Source of the DNA: Microbacterium laevaniformans
Lineage (GTDB): Bacteria > Actinomycetota > Actinomycetes > Actinomycetales > Microbacteriaceae
Length of the DNA stretch: 64,000 nucleotides
Assembly: GCF_016907555.1 (NCBI RefSeq)
Contig: NZ_JAFBCE010000001.1
Location: 2,232,001-2,296,000, forward strand
Direction of reading: 5' to 3'
The notes beneath the pieces are model-generated. The model was given only the letters and a program-made list of their open reading frames with translations. It did not search any database and was not told the origin of the DNA. Both the position numbers and the translations under genes were made by a program. Positions 1 to 8,364 of this stretch are shown one piece after another. Numbering within the stretch: the first letter of the stretch is position 1; every line of letters starts with the position of its first letter.

Positions 1-168
1 CGGAATGTAGGCGACGACCTGGATCGCGAATGCCGCGACGACCGCGAGCGCGAACAGCGGGATGCCGCCCCACGATGCGCCGGCGCTTCCGCCGGCGACG
101 GCGAGCGCTGCGCCGATGCCGAGCGCGACGAGGATGGTGACGAGGATGGCGCCCGGGCGCTGTGACAT
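1..168 (-). CDS. Integral membrane protein, N-terminal fragment (DUF1295-like?)
   Basis: Only the first 56 codons are present; the gene runs off the left edge. It starts at ATG (complement of 166-168) behind a GGAGAA ribosome site, 35 nt after the stop of the upstream acyl-CoA ligase, so the two may be cotranscribed. The visible part begins MSQRPGAILVTILVALGIG and has two hydrophobic helices separated by a short Gly/Ser-rich loop. It resembles the start of the DUF1295 (steroid reductase-like) membrane proteins of Microbacteriaceae, but too little is visible to be sure of the family. Confidence 0.55.
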   Translation of the reverse strand, partial: MSQRPGAILVTILVALGIGAALAVAGGSAGASWGGIPLFALAVVAAFAIQVVAYIP

Positions 169-203
169 GGGAGTTCTCCGGTTGAGGGGCGTAGGAGGGC
201 GGG

Positions 204-1958
204 TCACAGGTAGAGGGCGTCGATGGTGCCCGACTCGCGATCGAGCAGCTGACGACGCCGGATCTTCAGCGTCGGCGTCACGACCTCGCGATCCTCGGCA
301 TCCGCGAAGACGAGCGCGAACCGTCGCACCTGCTCGCTGCGCGAGACCAGCGCGTTGGCTTCGTCGACGGCCCGCTGCACCTCTGCGCGGAGGTCGGGGT
401 CATCGAGCGCCACGGCGCTGCCGCGTGCGGCGGTGACCGCATCCTGGTCGAGCACGATGAGTGCGGTCAGATACGGCCGCCCCTCCCCCACGGTCACCGC
501 CGAGGAGATGACGGGGTGCTCTTCGATCGCCGCTTCCCACCGCGCGGGGGCGACGGTCTTGCCACCCGACGTCGTGACGACGTCCTTGGCGCGTCCCTCC
601 AGCACGAGACGGCCGCGCTCGTCGAGCCTGCCGAGATCACCGGTGCGGAAGAAGCCGTCGACGAAGGCGTCACGGTCATCGTCCGCGTTGCGATAGCCGG
701 CGAACACACCGACGCCCTTCGCGAGCACCTCGCCGTCGTCGGCGATGCGCACGGTCGAGCCGGGAAGCGGCACCCCGACGGTGCCCGAGCGGATGCGACC
801 GGGAAGGTTGCCGGTGAGAGGCGCGGTCGTCTCGGTCAGCCCGTACCCCTCGATCACCGGAACACCCATGCCGCGAAAAAGCAAAGACAGCCGCGACGGC
901 AACGTCGCGCCGCCCGAGAGCACGTAGCCGATGCGCCCGCCCATGAGGGCGCGAATGCGACGGTAGAAGAGGGCGTCGAACACGCGGCGACGCACCCGTA
1001 GGCTCCACGACGACGCCGGCGTCTGGCCGTCGTCGATCTGCTCCTCACGTCGTGCAAGCTCTGTGGCGGTGCGAACCGCGGCATCCCAGACCCGCCCGAG
1101 GTGCTTGTCGGCGGCCTTGGCCCCGGCCGCCGCGGCGATCTTCTCGAGAATGCGGGGCACGACCACGAGGAAGGTCGGGCGCAGCTCCGCGAGCGAGGCG
1201 ACGACTTCCGACGGTTCTGAGAGGTGAGCGATGCGCATGCCGCTGGCGAGACAGATCAGCTGCAGCCCCCGGGCCAGCACGTGCGCCAGGGGAAGGAAGA
1301 TCACCGTGCTGCCGTCCGCGCGCACGATGTCGGAGTACGCGGCGGCGATGTTGAGCACCTGCCCGAGGAAGTTCTCGTGGCTGAGGACGACGCCCTTGGG
1401 CGTGCCGCTCGTGCCCGAGGTGTAGACGATCGTCGCGGGCGAGGTGGGGCCGGCATCCGTGCGGGCACGCTCGAGCACGGCGTCGTCGACGAGGCCGCCG
1501 CGAGCGGCGAGGTCGGCCAGGCCACGCGTCAGGGACAGGACGGTCGGCACCCCGGCCGCCGTCAACGCGGACCGGGAGCGCTCGTCACCGAAGAAAGCGA
1601 CGCGCACGCCGGCGTCGGCGACGATCGCCGCGACCTGGCTCGGCGCGGAGGAATCGTACACGGGCACGACGACGCCTCCCGCGAACCAGACGGCCAGGTC
1701 GGCGACGGCCCACTCGTAGCGCGTCGGGGCCATGATCGCCACGGCGTCGCCGGGTTGCAGGCCGTCGGCCAGCAGCCCCTTGGCGACCGCGCGCACGTCG
1801 GCGGCAAAGGCCGCTGTGGTCACCGGCCGCCACCGTTCTCCTTCGCGCACGTCGAAGGCGACATGGTCGGGAGCCTCGTCGACCCGACGCCTCAGCAGGT
1901 CGGTGACATTGCGGTACGCCGAGAGGTCGGCAAGCGGCGCAGTCGAGACTTCTCTCAC
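204..1958 (-). CDS. fadD: Long-chain fatty acid--CoA ligase (AMP-binding, FadD15-like)
   Basis: A 584-residue member of the adenylate-forming superfamily that activates fatty acids to acyl-AMP and then acyl-CoA, in the cytoplasm. The ATP-binding P-loop TSGTSGTPKG is at residues 180-189, the YGLTETTAP motif near 370, the FFRTGDLG motif in the hinge region, and a C-terminal subdomain with a conserved lysine (TPTLKIRR). The length is normal for actinobacterial FadD15-type ligases. The GTG start at 1958 follows AAGGAG. The physiological substrate cannot be read from the sequence. It is divergent from the carboxypeptidase gene on the other side and is followed by a membrane protein gene. Confidence 0.9.
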   Translation of the reverse strand: MREVSTAPLADLSAYRNVTDLLRRRVDEAPDHVAFDVREGERWRPVTTAAFAADVRAVAKGLLADGLQPGDAVAIMAPTRYEWAVADLAVWFAGGVVVPVYDSSAPSQVAAIVADAGVRVAFFGDERSRSALTAAGVPTVLSLTRGLADLAARGGLVDDAVLERARTDAGPTSPATIVYTSGTSGTPKGVVLSHENFLGQVLNIAAAYSDIVRADGSTVIFLPLAHVLARGLQLICLASGMRIAHLSEPSEVVASLAELRPTFLVVVPRILEKIAAAAGAKAADKHLGRVWDAAVRTATELARREEQIDDGQTPASSWSLRVRRRVFDALFYRRIRALMGGRIGYVLSGGATLPSRLSLLFRGMGVPVIEGYGLTETTAPLTGNLPGRIRSGTVGVPLPGSTVRIADDGEVLAKGVGVFAGYRNADDDRDAFVDGFFRTGDLGRLDERGRLVLEGRAKDVVTTSGGKTVAPARWEAAIEEHPVISSAVTVGEGRPYLTALIVLDQDAVTAARGSAVALDDPDLRAEVQRAVDEANALVSRSEQVRRFALVFADAEDREVVTPTLKIRRRQLLDRESGTIDALYL

Positions 1959-2140
1959 GGACGGAGCTCTCCTTCGGGATGGGCGTAGCTGCCTCTTGTT
2001 CGGAGCCGTGGCCCGATCGGATCGGGTGTCCGCTCCAAAATCCTGCCACGCCCGCGCCCGACGCCCGCATGGGTTGCCGAAGCGCCCGCCGACACGGTAG
2101 GGAGGCTTCCGCCGCGCGCGCGACCGGATACGCTCGCAGA

Positions 2141-2206
2141 GTGAGCTCCTCCGCTGTCATGCCGCAGCTCCCGGCGCGCGCCGCCACCACACGGAGAGGC
2201 CGATGA
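2141..2206 (+). CDS. Putative leaderless 21-residue upstream ORF coupled to the carboxypeptidase
   Basis: The hexamer TACGCT (2129-2134) is followed after six bases by GTG (2141), the same spacing seen at some twenty leaderless genes in this window. The frame runs 21 codons (it begins V-S-S-S-A-V-M-P-Q-L), is rich in Arg near its end, and stops at TGA (2204-2206), which overlaps the ATG of the next gene (2203) as ATGA. The architecture suggests that translation of the small ORF feeds ribosomes into the carboxypeptidase gene. No function is known for the peptide. Confidence rests on the promoter spacing and the stop/start overlap only. Confidence 0.45.
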   Translation: MSSSAVMPQLPARAATTRRGR

Positions 2207-3618
2207 CCATGCCGCACGACGACGGGCTCGACGACTTCGCCGACCTGATGGCCTCGGCCCCCAGCGGTGCGTCGCACGTGTCGTTGTCCGCCGAGGATGC
2301 CGAGCGCCTGCGCCGGCGTCGGCGTCGCCGCCGCCGTGGCTGGCTGATCGCCGCAGGTGTCGTGCTCGCGATCGTCGCCGGCGCCGGCGGCTACACGGCG
2401 TGGGCCCTCTCGGCGCCGTTGCCCGCGCTCGAGACGACGACACGCGTTCCGACCGTGGCGCCGGGCGCCCCGGCAGCGCTGGCGATGCCCTCCGGACGGG
2501 CCGCCGCGATCTCGGTTGTCGGCGCCGCGGGCGATCTGGGGGCGGCGGGACTGCACGCGGTGAGCGGTGACGACCAGCCCCGACCGATCGCGAGCATCAG
2601 CAAGCTGATCACCGCGCTCGTCGTGCTCGACGCTCATCCGCTGCAGAGCGCCGACGACCCCGGTCCGACGATCACGTTCGACAAGGCCGACCACGACCTG
2701 TACGACCAGTACTACGTGCTCGGCGCGACCGTGGCCGCCATGCCGACCGGCAGCTCCATGTCGCTGCGCGACGCCCTGACCACCATGCTGCTGCCGTCGG
2801 CGAGCAACTACGCCGACGCGGTGGCGATGTGGGCCTTCGGCTCCCGTTCGGGCTACGTCTCCGCGACGCGCACGTGGCTCCAGGCTCACCAGCTGAACGG
2901 AACGACGATCGTCGAGCCCACCGGCATCGATGAGCGCAACACGAGCACGCCGAGTGATCTGCTCGCCATCGGACAGCTCGCCGCGGCCAATCCCGCGCTC
3001 GCCCGGATCACGTCGATGCCGTCAGCCACCGTCCCGACGGTCGGAGAGGTGGACAACACCAACGATCTGCTCGGCAGCGACGGTGTGACCGGGCTGAAGA
3101 CGGGCAACCTCGGCGCCGGGACGTTCGCACTGCTCTACACCGCGACGAGCAACCCCGGACTCGGCGAACCGCTGAAGATCGTCGGTGTCTCGCTCGATGG
3201 ACAGTCGCGGGAGCAGGTGGATGCCGATGTCACCACCGCGCTGCGCAGCGTCGCCGCCGGCGTGCACCTGGTGCCGGTCGCGAAAGCGGGAACACCGGTC
3301 GGCACGGTGACGAGCCCCTGGGGCGGGGAGGCGCAGTTGGTGCTGTCACGCGACGAGAGCCTGCTCACGTGGTCCGATACGCCGATCACCGCATCGATCA
3401 CGCTGACGATTGCGCCGACCGGCCAGGACGGCCAGCAAATCGGCATCGCGACGTGGACCTCCGGCGGCCGCAGTGCCAGCGTCGCGGTGGCCGTGCGCGG
3501 AACGATCGCCCCTCCCGACGACTGGTGGAAGCTGACCCATCCCTCGCTGCTCGGCGGCCCGTCGCCGTCGCCGTCGCCGAGCGTGAGCCCGTCCCCGACT
3601 TCCACGCCCGGCGGCTGA
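2203..3618 (+). CDS. D-alanyl-D-alanine carboxypeptidase (peptidase S11 family)
   Basis: A 471-residue penicillin-binding-type enzyme that trims the terminal D-Ala of peptidoglycan stem peptides outside the membrane. After an Arg-rich cytoplasmic stretch there is one transmembrane helix (residues ~47-69), then the catalytic domain with the three S11 motifs: SISK (131-134, nucleophilic Ser131), SASN (199-202) and KTG (299-301). The last ~20 residues are a Pro-Ser repeat, probably disordered or wall-spanning. ATG at 2203 follows GGAGAGG and overlaps the stop of a putative 21-codon leader ORF. Only 9 nt separate its stop from the convergent hydrolase gene. Confidence 0.9.
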   Translation: MTMPHDDGLDDFADLMASAPSGASHVSLSAEDAERLRRRRRRRRRGWLIAAGVVLAIVAGAGGYTAWALSAPLPALETTTRVPTVAPGAPAALAMPSGRAAAISVVGAAGDLGAAGLHAVSGDDQPRPIASISKLITALVVLDAHPLQSADDPGPTITFDKADHDLYDQYYVLGATVAAMPTGSSMSLRDALTTMLLPSASNYADAVAMWAFGSRSGYVSATRTWLQAHQLNGTTIVEPTGIDERNTSTPSDLLAIGQLAAANPALARITSMPSATVPTVGEVDNTNDLLGSDGVTGLKTGNLGAGTFALLYTATSNPGLGEPLKIVGVSLDGQSREQVDADVTTALRSVAAGVHLVPVAKAGTPVGTVTSPWGGEAQLVLSRDESLLTWSDTPITASITLTIAPTGQDGQQIGIATWTSGGRSASVAVAVRGTIAPPDDWWKLTHPSLLGGPSPSPSPSVSPSPTSTPGG

Positions 3619-3627
3619 GCGGACGGG

Positions 3628-4584
3628 TCAGCCGAGCGCGCCCGAGACGAGCCAGCGGCGCAGTGCGCCGTACGCGGCATCCCTCGGCTCCGGCGCCGAC
3701 AGGAACACGTCGTGGATCGCGCCGTCGATGTGCGCGATCGTCACGAGCGGCCCCAGTCGCGTCGCCGCGCGGGCGATGTCGGCGACCACCAGCACGCTGT
3801 CGGTGGAGGTCATCTCCGGCGTCCACTGCAGCGGCGTGGTCGATGCGGCGGAGAGCAGGGTGAGCACCGGGGCGTCGATCGTCAGGCCGCCGGCGACCGT
3901 GGCATGACCCCGCATCACGGCGGCGAGCCACCCCGGATGGGTGGGAAAGCCCCGTTCGGGACGCCAGCCTTCGGGACTGTCGGGCAGGGTCCCCAGTTCG
4001 CGCTGCGCGCGCGTGTAGAAGCCGAGATCGACGACCGGGTGCGCGCCGAGAGGGTCGAAGCGTGCCCGCATCGCGATGATCGGGGCGATGGCCTGACGCC
4101 CGATCGCACCCGTCTGCAGCTCCAGCCACGGACTGTTGAGCACGACCGCGGAGGCCGCGCCGCGATGCCGTGCCGCCCAGAGGCTCAGGGTGAGTCCTCC
4201 CGTCGAGTGCCCCAGCAGCACGAGCCGCCGGCCGTGATCGTGCGTGCCCATCGCGGCGAGGGCGGCGGCGATGTCGGGATCGTAGTCGTCGAGCGTCGTG
4301 ACGTATCCGGGGATCTGCCCCGGGCGCAGGCTCCGGCCGTATCCATGCAGGTCCAGGGCGTAGAACCGCGCACCGAGGCCCGTCCAGAACCGCGCCAGCT
4401 CCGTCTGGAAGAAGTAGTCCGACCACCCGTGCACGTACAGCACGTCCACACCGTTCAACGGTCGCAGCCACGGCATCCGCGGGAGGGAGCGCACGAGGGT
4501 GGCGGGAGCGGCGTCCGCGCCGAGCTCGAGCGTGAGCTGCTCGAAGCCCGGCCCGAGGATGTCTGCGACCCACTCGCCCACCAT
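3628..4584 (-). CDS. Alpha/beta hydrolase (serine hydrolase, lysophospholipase-like)
   Basis: A 318-residue alpha/beta-hydrolase-fold protein. The nucleophile elbow GHSTGG places Ser at residue 127. A late Asp (TSTDSVLVV) and His (DGAIHDVF) complete a plausible triad. An HGW motif after the third strand would form the oxyanion hole. No signal peptide is visible, so it is probably cytoplasmic. It resembles the Hydrolase_4/monoacylglycerol lipase group, but the substrate is unknown. The ATG at 4584 lies six bases after TAGGCT with no Shine-Dalgarno site, so the mRNA is probably leaderless and the gene has its own promoter, independent of the nuclease gene upstream. Confidence 0.85.
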   Translation of the reverse strand: MVGEWVADILGPGFEQLTLELGADAAPATLVRSLPRMPWLRPLNGVDVLYVHGWSDYFFQTELARFWTGLGARFYALDLHGYGRSLRPGQIPGYVTTLDDYDPDIAAALAAMGTHDHGRRLVLLGHSTGGLTLSLWAARHRGAASAVVLNSPWLELQTGAIGRQAIAPIIAMRARFDPLGAHPVVDLGFYTRAQRELGTLPDSPEGWRPERGFPTHPGWLAAVMRGHATVAGGLTIDAPVLTLLSAASTTPLQWTPEMTSTDSVLVVADIARAATRLGPLVTIAHIDGAIHDVFLSAPEPRDAAYGALRRWLVSGALG

Positions 4585-4630
4585 GTCGCCAGCCTATCCG
4601 CGGCCCCTCTGTGCGGGGCGACGGGGATAG

Positions 4631-4700
4631 CGGAGGAGATTTCCGTTCGGGAGGACGGATGCCGCGGCAGCGACCTCCCGACGCGGCATCTCCTCCCGGG
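4631..4700. repeat. Palindromic repeat element, copy A (GGAGGAGAT family)
   Basis: A ~70-bp element whose ends are inverted: GGAGGAGAT near the left and ATCTCCTCC near the right, with CGGGAGG/CCTCCCG as the inner arm pair. It is nearly identical (about five mismatches) to copy B at 5650-5718 and lies in the same orientation. It ends 4 nt from the stop codon of the DUF559 gene (4705), so it could fold at the 3' end of that transcript. The pair A/B brackets the DUF559 gene. Confidence 0.8.
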
Positions 4701-4704
4701 CGGT

Positions 4705-5541
4705 TCAGCGCGCGAGGTGGAGTCCCTGGGCGACCGCACGCACGAGCACGTCCTGCACCTGCTCCCACTGATGGATCACCTGTCGATAGCCGACGCGGAT
4801 CACGTGATACCCGAGCAGCATGAGGGCGGCATCGTGCGCGTTGTCGGCATCGCGCTGCGCTCCGACATGGTGGCCGCCGTCGATCTGAAGGACGAGCCGC
4901 TCGCCGATGAGCAGGTCGACGCGGTGGCCGGCGATCCAGATCTGGCGCCGCAGCGACAGACGCATCCACCGCAACCGGGGCACGACGATCGTCTCCAATC
5001 CCGAGTCGGACCAGACCTCCGCCGCCGCGAGCACACGGCGCGCACAGGCCGGAAGGCGAAGCCGTGCCAGCGCCGGGGCGCTGACCTCTTCCTTCCGCAG
5101 AGCCGACTCCCACACCGCCAACGCGACCTCGAACGGTTGGCACGCGGCGACCGCAGCGAGCACGTTCTCGGGAGTATCGACCAGTGCATCCGGATGCCGC
5201 GGCACCACCGGCCGCGCCCAGTGCACGACCGCGGTGGCCGTCGGCGCCCTCCCGGCGTGGGCGTGAGCGGCGACGTGAACGCGCGCGTCGTCGTCGTGCA
5301 CCCACCAGCCGCGCCGGCGCGCCTGCGTCACGCACGAGATCACCACGCCCGACCGTGCCGCCGCGATCAGGTGCGGGTCGGCATCCGGTACGGCCAGCCA
5401 GCCGCGAGCCACGCGCACCAGCTCCCGCCGCGCCACCGCGCGGTCGAGCGCACCGCGCCCGTATCCGGCTCGATCGATCCGATCGCTGCGGACCACGCCT
5501 CCGCATGCACGGGCCCACGTCGCGGCATCCATGTGCGACAT
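4705..5541 (-). CDS. AbiEi-like/DUF559 protein with Vsr-fold endonuclease domain
   Basis: A 278-residue protein of a type common in actinobacteria. The N-terminal ~95 residues resemble the winged-helix AbiEi antitoxin-like region. The C-terminal ~100 residues match DUF559, a very-short-patch-repair-like (PD-(D/E)XK) nuclease fold: GLET, a strand with VDLLIG, then LVLQIDGGHH and GYHVIRVGYRQV. Gln stands where many DUF559 proteins have the metal-binding Glu of the E-x-D pair, so catalytic activity is uncertain. Function in vivo is unknown; DNA repair, defence or element mobility are all possible. Two copies of a 70-bp palindromic element flank it. ATG at 5541 or the in-frame ATG 9 nt later could be the start. 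Confidence 0.75.
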   Translation of the reverse strand: MSHMDAATWARACGGVVRSDRIDRAGYGRGALDRAVARRELVRVARGWLAVPDADPHLIAAARSGVVISCVTQARRRGWWVHDDDARVHVAAHAHAGRAPTATAVVHWARPVVPRHPDALVDTPENVLAAVAACQPFEVALAVWESALRKEEVSAPALARLRLPACARRVLAAAEVWSDSGLETIVVPRLRWMRLSLRRQIWIAGHRVDLLIGERLVLQIDGGHHVGAQRDADNAHDAALMLLGYHVIRVGYRQVIHQWEQVQDVLVRAVAQGLHLAR

Positions 5542-5649
5542 CGTGACCCGAGCTACATCCGGCGACCCCGCGCGCCGCGGTATCCGTGCACAACCTGTCG
5601 CCTCGCCCCGTTGGGGAGGAGTCGAAGCAGGCCCACCCGTGCGCGCCAG

Positions 5650-5718
5650 CGGAGGAGATTTCCGTTCGGGAGGACGGATGCCGCGAAAACGACCTCCCGA
5701 CGCGACATCTCCTCCCGA
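5650..5718. repeat. Palindromic repeat element, copy B (GGAGGAGAT family)
   Basis: Second copy of the element at 4631-4700, in direct orientation, with the same arms (GGAGGAGAT ... ATCTCCTCC) and differences concentrated in the central loop (GGCAG replaced by AAAAC) plus one base in the right arm. It ends 9 nt beyond the TAA of fprA (5728-5730), again immediately downstream of a minus-strand stop codon, so it may also serve as a transcript-end hairpin. Confidence 0.8.
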
Positions 5719-5727
5719 ACCGACGGC

Positions 5728-7101
5728 TTACTCGCCGCGCGAGACCCGGACCATCTCGTCGCGGTCGACGACCTTGATGCGCGCACGCTCGTGCGAGGCG
5801 CCGAGGGCGACCTCGTGCTCGTCGAGGCGGTGCCACCCGTCGAGGTCGGTCCAGGCGACCCCGCGCTCGGCCAGCAGGGCGGGGATCGCCTCCGGCGACG
5901 GGTCGGTGGGCTGCCACCACGACGCCTGGTCGTTGATGAGGTGGCTGATCGTCTCCATCGCGTCCGACTTCGTGTGCCCGATGAGTCCGACCGGGCCGCG
6001 CTTGATCCAGCCGGTCGCGTAGACGCCGGGCACGCGCTCGTTGGAGTCCTTGTGCAGCACCTGACCCTCGTGATTGGGGATCACGCCGTGCTTCTTGTCG
6101 AACGGCACGCCCGGCAGCGGCGATCCGAAGTAGCCGACGGCGCGGTACAGCTGCTGGATCGGCACCTCGCGCAGCTCGCCGGTGCCGACCACGCCGCCCT
6201 CGGCGTCGGGTCGCGTGCGCTCGTACACGAGAGCGGCGACGCGGCCGCTGTCGTCGGTCTTCACCTCGACGGGCTTGGCCCAGAAGTGCAGGTGCAGCCG
6301 GCGCGACGCCGCGCCTCCGGCGTTGTTGACGCCCGGCCGCTGACGCCACGACTGCAGCACCCGGTCGATGACCATGACCTGCTTGTTGCTGGCGACCGCG
6401 GTGCGCGACGCCTCGTCGTAGTCGAAGTCCTCGTCGTAGACGACCATGTCGACGTCGCGCAGCTCGCCGAGCTCGCGCAGCTCCAGCGGCGTGAACTTCA
6501 CCTGGGCGGGGCCGCGTCGACCGAACACGTGCACGTCGGTCACCTGCGAAGCCTCCAGCCCGGCCTGCACATTCGCGGGGATCTCGGTGACGAGGAGGTC
6601 TTCGGCGTGCTTGGCGAGCACACGCGCGACGTCGAGCGCGACGTTGCCGTTTCCGATCACGGCGACGGATGCCGCATCCAGCGGCCACTCGCGCGGGAAG
6701 TCCGGGTGGCCGTCGTACCAGCTGACGAAGTCGGCCGCGCCGAACGAGCCGGCCGCATCGATGCCGGGGATGTCGAGGTCGGCATCCTTGATCGCACCGG
6801 TGGCGAAGATGACGGCGTTGTAGTGCTGCTTCAGGTCGTCGAGGGTGAGGTCCTGACCGAAGCGGACGTTGCCGAAGATGCGGATGTCACCGCGATCGAG
6901 CACGTCGCGAAGGGCGGTGATGATCCCCTTGATGCGGGGGTGGTCGGGGGCGACGCCGTAGCGCACGAGTCCGTAGGGAGCGGGAAGGTGGTCGAACAGA
7001 TCGATCGAGACGTCGAACTTGCGCTCGGCCTTCAACAGGATGTCCGCCGCGTAGATGCCGGCGGGGCCCGCGCCGACGATGGCCAGCCTCAGCTTGGTCA
7101 T
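5728..7101 (-). CDS. fprA: Ferredoxin/adrenodoxin-type NADP+ reductase (FprA family)
   Basis: A 457-residue FAD flavoprotein that passes electrons between NADPH and ferredoxins. The FAD-binding motif VGAGPAGIYAAD is at the N-terminus, the NADPH-binding motif VIGNGNVALDVARVL near residue 150, and the C-terminal YATGWIKRGPVGLIGHTK segment is typical of the adrenodoxin reductase/FprA group. Start chosen as ATG 7101, which has AAGGA seven bases upstream; an in-frame ATG at 7122 would add seven residues. It lies 64 nt behind the polyprenyl synthase gene in the same direction. Confidence 0.93.
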   Translation of the reverse strand: MTKLRLAIVGAGPAGIYAADILLKAERKFDVSIDLFDHLPAPYGLVRYGVAPDHPRIKGIITALRDVLDRGDIRIFGNVRFGQDLTLDDLKQHYNAVIFATGAIKDADLDIPGIDAAGSFGAADFVSWYDGHPDFPREWPLDAASVAVIGNGNVALDVARVLAKHAEDLLVTEIPANVQAGLEASQVTDVHVFGRRGPAQVKFTPLELRELGELRDVDMVVYDEDFDYDEASRTAVASNKQVMVIDRVLQSWRQRPGVNNAGGAASRRLHLHFWAKPVEVKTDDSGRVAALVYERTRPDAEGGVVGTGELREVPIQQLYRAVGYFGSPLPGVPFDKKHGVIPNHEGQVLHKDSNERVPGVYATGWIKRGPVGLIGHTKSDAMETISHLINDQASWWQPTDPSPEAIPALLAERGVAWTDLDGWHRLDEHEVALGASHERARIKVVDRDEMVRVSRGE

Positions 7102-7165
7102 GGGTGTGTCCTTCGTGTTCATCCGGTCGTGGGGCGAGGGCCGGCAGGCCCGGGTCGAGACGCGA

Positions 7166-8227
7166 TCAGCTGGAGCGGTCGACGATGACGTGGGCGAGTT
7201 TGACCAGCGCATCGCGCACGGGACCGGCCGGAAGCGGATCGATCGCCGCGATCGCGGCATCCGCCCACTCGTACGCCTTCGCACGGGTCTCGGCCGTCAC
7301 GGCGTGCGTACGCAGCTGCTGCATCGCCTCATCGAGGATCGCGGGGTCTGCCCCGTCGGCGATGCGCGCCACGCCGTCGTCGATCGTGGCCTTCAGCGCG
7401 CGCGAGGCCGGGTCGGCGGCCCGGGCGAGAAGCAGGTAGGGCATGGTCGGCACGCCGGCGCGCAGGTCGGTACCGGGGACCTTGCCGGTCTCGGTGGGAT
7501 CGTCGGAGAGGTCGATGACGTCGTCGAGCAACTGGAAGGCCACGCCGACCTTCTCGCCGTACTCCAGCGCGGGACGGCGGTACTCCGACGGCGCGTCCGA
7601 GAACAGGATGCCGGCCTGAGCGGATGCCGCGATCAGCGATCCGGTCTTGTCGGCCAGCACCTGGAGGTAGAACTCGACGGGGTCCTCACCGGCCTGAGCG
7701 CCGACCGTCTCGTGCATCTGTCCGAGGACGAGACGCTCGAACGTGTCGGCCTGCAGACGGATCGCGCGTTCGCCGATCTGCGCCATGAGCTGGCTGGCGC
7801 GCGAGAACATGAGGTCGCCGGTGAGGATGGCGACGTTGTTGCCCCAGACGGCGTGGGCGCTGGGCACCCCGCGACGCACGTCCGCGCCGTCCATGACGTC
7901 GTCGTGATAGAGCGAGCCCAGGTGGGTCATCTCCAGGGCCGTGGCACCCGTGATGACGTTCTCTGTGGTGCCTTCGCCCAGCTGCGCGGTGAGCAGGGTG
8001 AGCATGGGCCGCACCCGCTTGCCGCCTGCCTCGTAGAGATAGCGGGTCGTGGCATCGGCGAGGGCGTCGCTGACGCGCAGCTCACGGGCGAGGGTGTCCT
8101 CGACGCGGTCGAGGCCGTCCTCGACGACGGCGAGCAGTTTGCGCATCCGGGGACCGGCGAGCACACGCTCGGCCAGACCGAGGTTGGCCGTCAATCGCGC
8201 ACCGGCAGCGGAGGAGCTCGCAGTCAC
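7166..8227 (-). CDS. Polyprenyl diphosphate synthase (probable menaquinone side-chain synthase)
   Basis: A 353-residue trans-isoprenyl diphosphate synthase. Both Asp-rich Mg-binding motifs are present: DDVMDG (first, in LYHDDVMDGADVRRG) and DDVIDLSDD (second). It condenses isopentenyl diphosphate units onto an allylic primer. With menG upstream and menA, B, C, D, E and F in the same window, the likely role is making the prenyl tail of menaquinone. GTG at 8227 is six bases after TAGGCT, indicating a leaderless transcript. Chain length cannot be predicted safely by eye. Confidence 0.9.
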   Translation of the reverse strand: MTASSSAAGARLTANLGLAERVLAGPRMRKLLAVVEDGLDRVEDTLARELRVSDALADATTRYLYEAGGKRVRPMLTLLTAQLGEGTTENVITGATALEMTHLGSLYHDDVMDGADVRRGVPSAHAVWGNNVAILTGDLMFSRASQLMAQIGERAIRLQADTFERLVLGQMHETVGAQAGEDPVEFYLQVLADKTGSLIAASAQAGILFSDAPSEYRRPALEYGEKVGVAFQLLDDVIDLSDDPTETGKVPGTDLRAGVPTMPYLLLARAADPASRALKATIDDGVARIADGADPAILDEAMQQLRTHAVTAETRAKAYEWADAAIAAIDPLPAGPVRDALVKLAHVIVDRSS

Positions 8228-8274
8228 CCTCCCAGCCTACCCGCGGCCGTCGCACCCGCGGTCGCGGAGGCCGA

Positions 8275-8357
8275 TTCGACTCGGGTGCTGCGCGCCCTCG
8301 CTCAACGACCGGGAGTCGCTGTCTCGCCCGCTCGGTGAGCGAGGGCAGCGAGTCGAA
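8275..8357. repeat. Palindromic element between idsA-like gene and menG (TTCGACTCG arms)
   Basis: Two nested perfect inverted repeats: the outer pair TTCGACTCG (8275-8283) and CGAGTCGAA (8349-8357), and an inner pair GCCCTCGCTCA (8294-8304) and TGAGCGAGGGC (8336-8346). It sits between the stop of menG (8365) and the promoter of the polyprenyl synthase gene, both on the minus strand, so it could form the 3' hairpin of menG. The nested two-arm structure matches the other elements in the window. Confidence 0.75.
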
Positions 8358-8364
8358 ACGGGGC

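Noticed and set aside
3560-3618. Simple-sequence stretch at the end of the carboxypeptidase gene
   Set aside because: It encodes an ordinary Pro-Ser tail; no sign of slippage or phase variation.
3712-7188. A very long open frame on the plus strand (over 1100 codons)
   Set aside because: It runs antisense to the hydrolase, DUF559 and fprA genes, has biased Arg/His/Asp composition and no recognisable domain; it is a by-product of high-GC codon usage.
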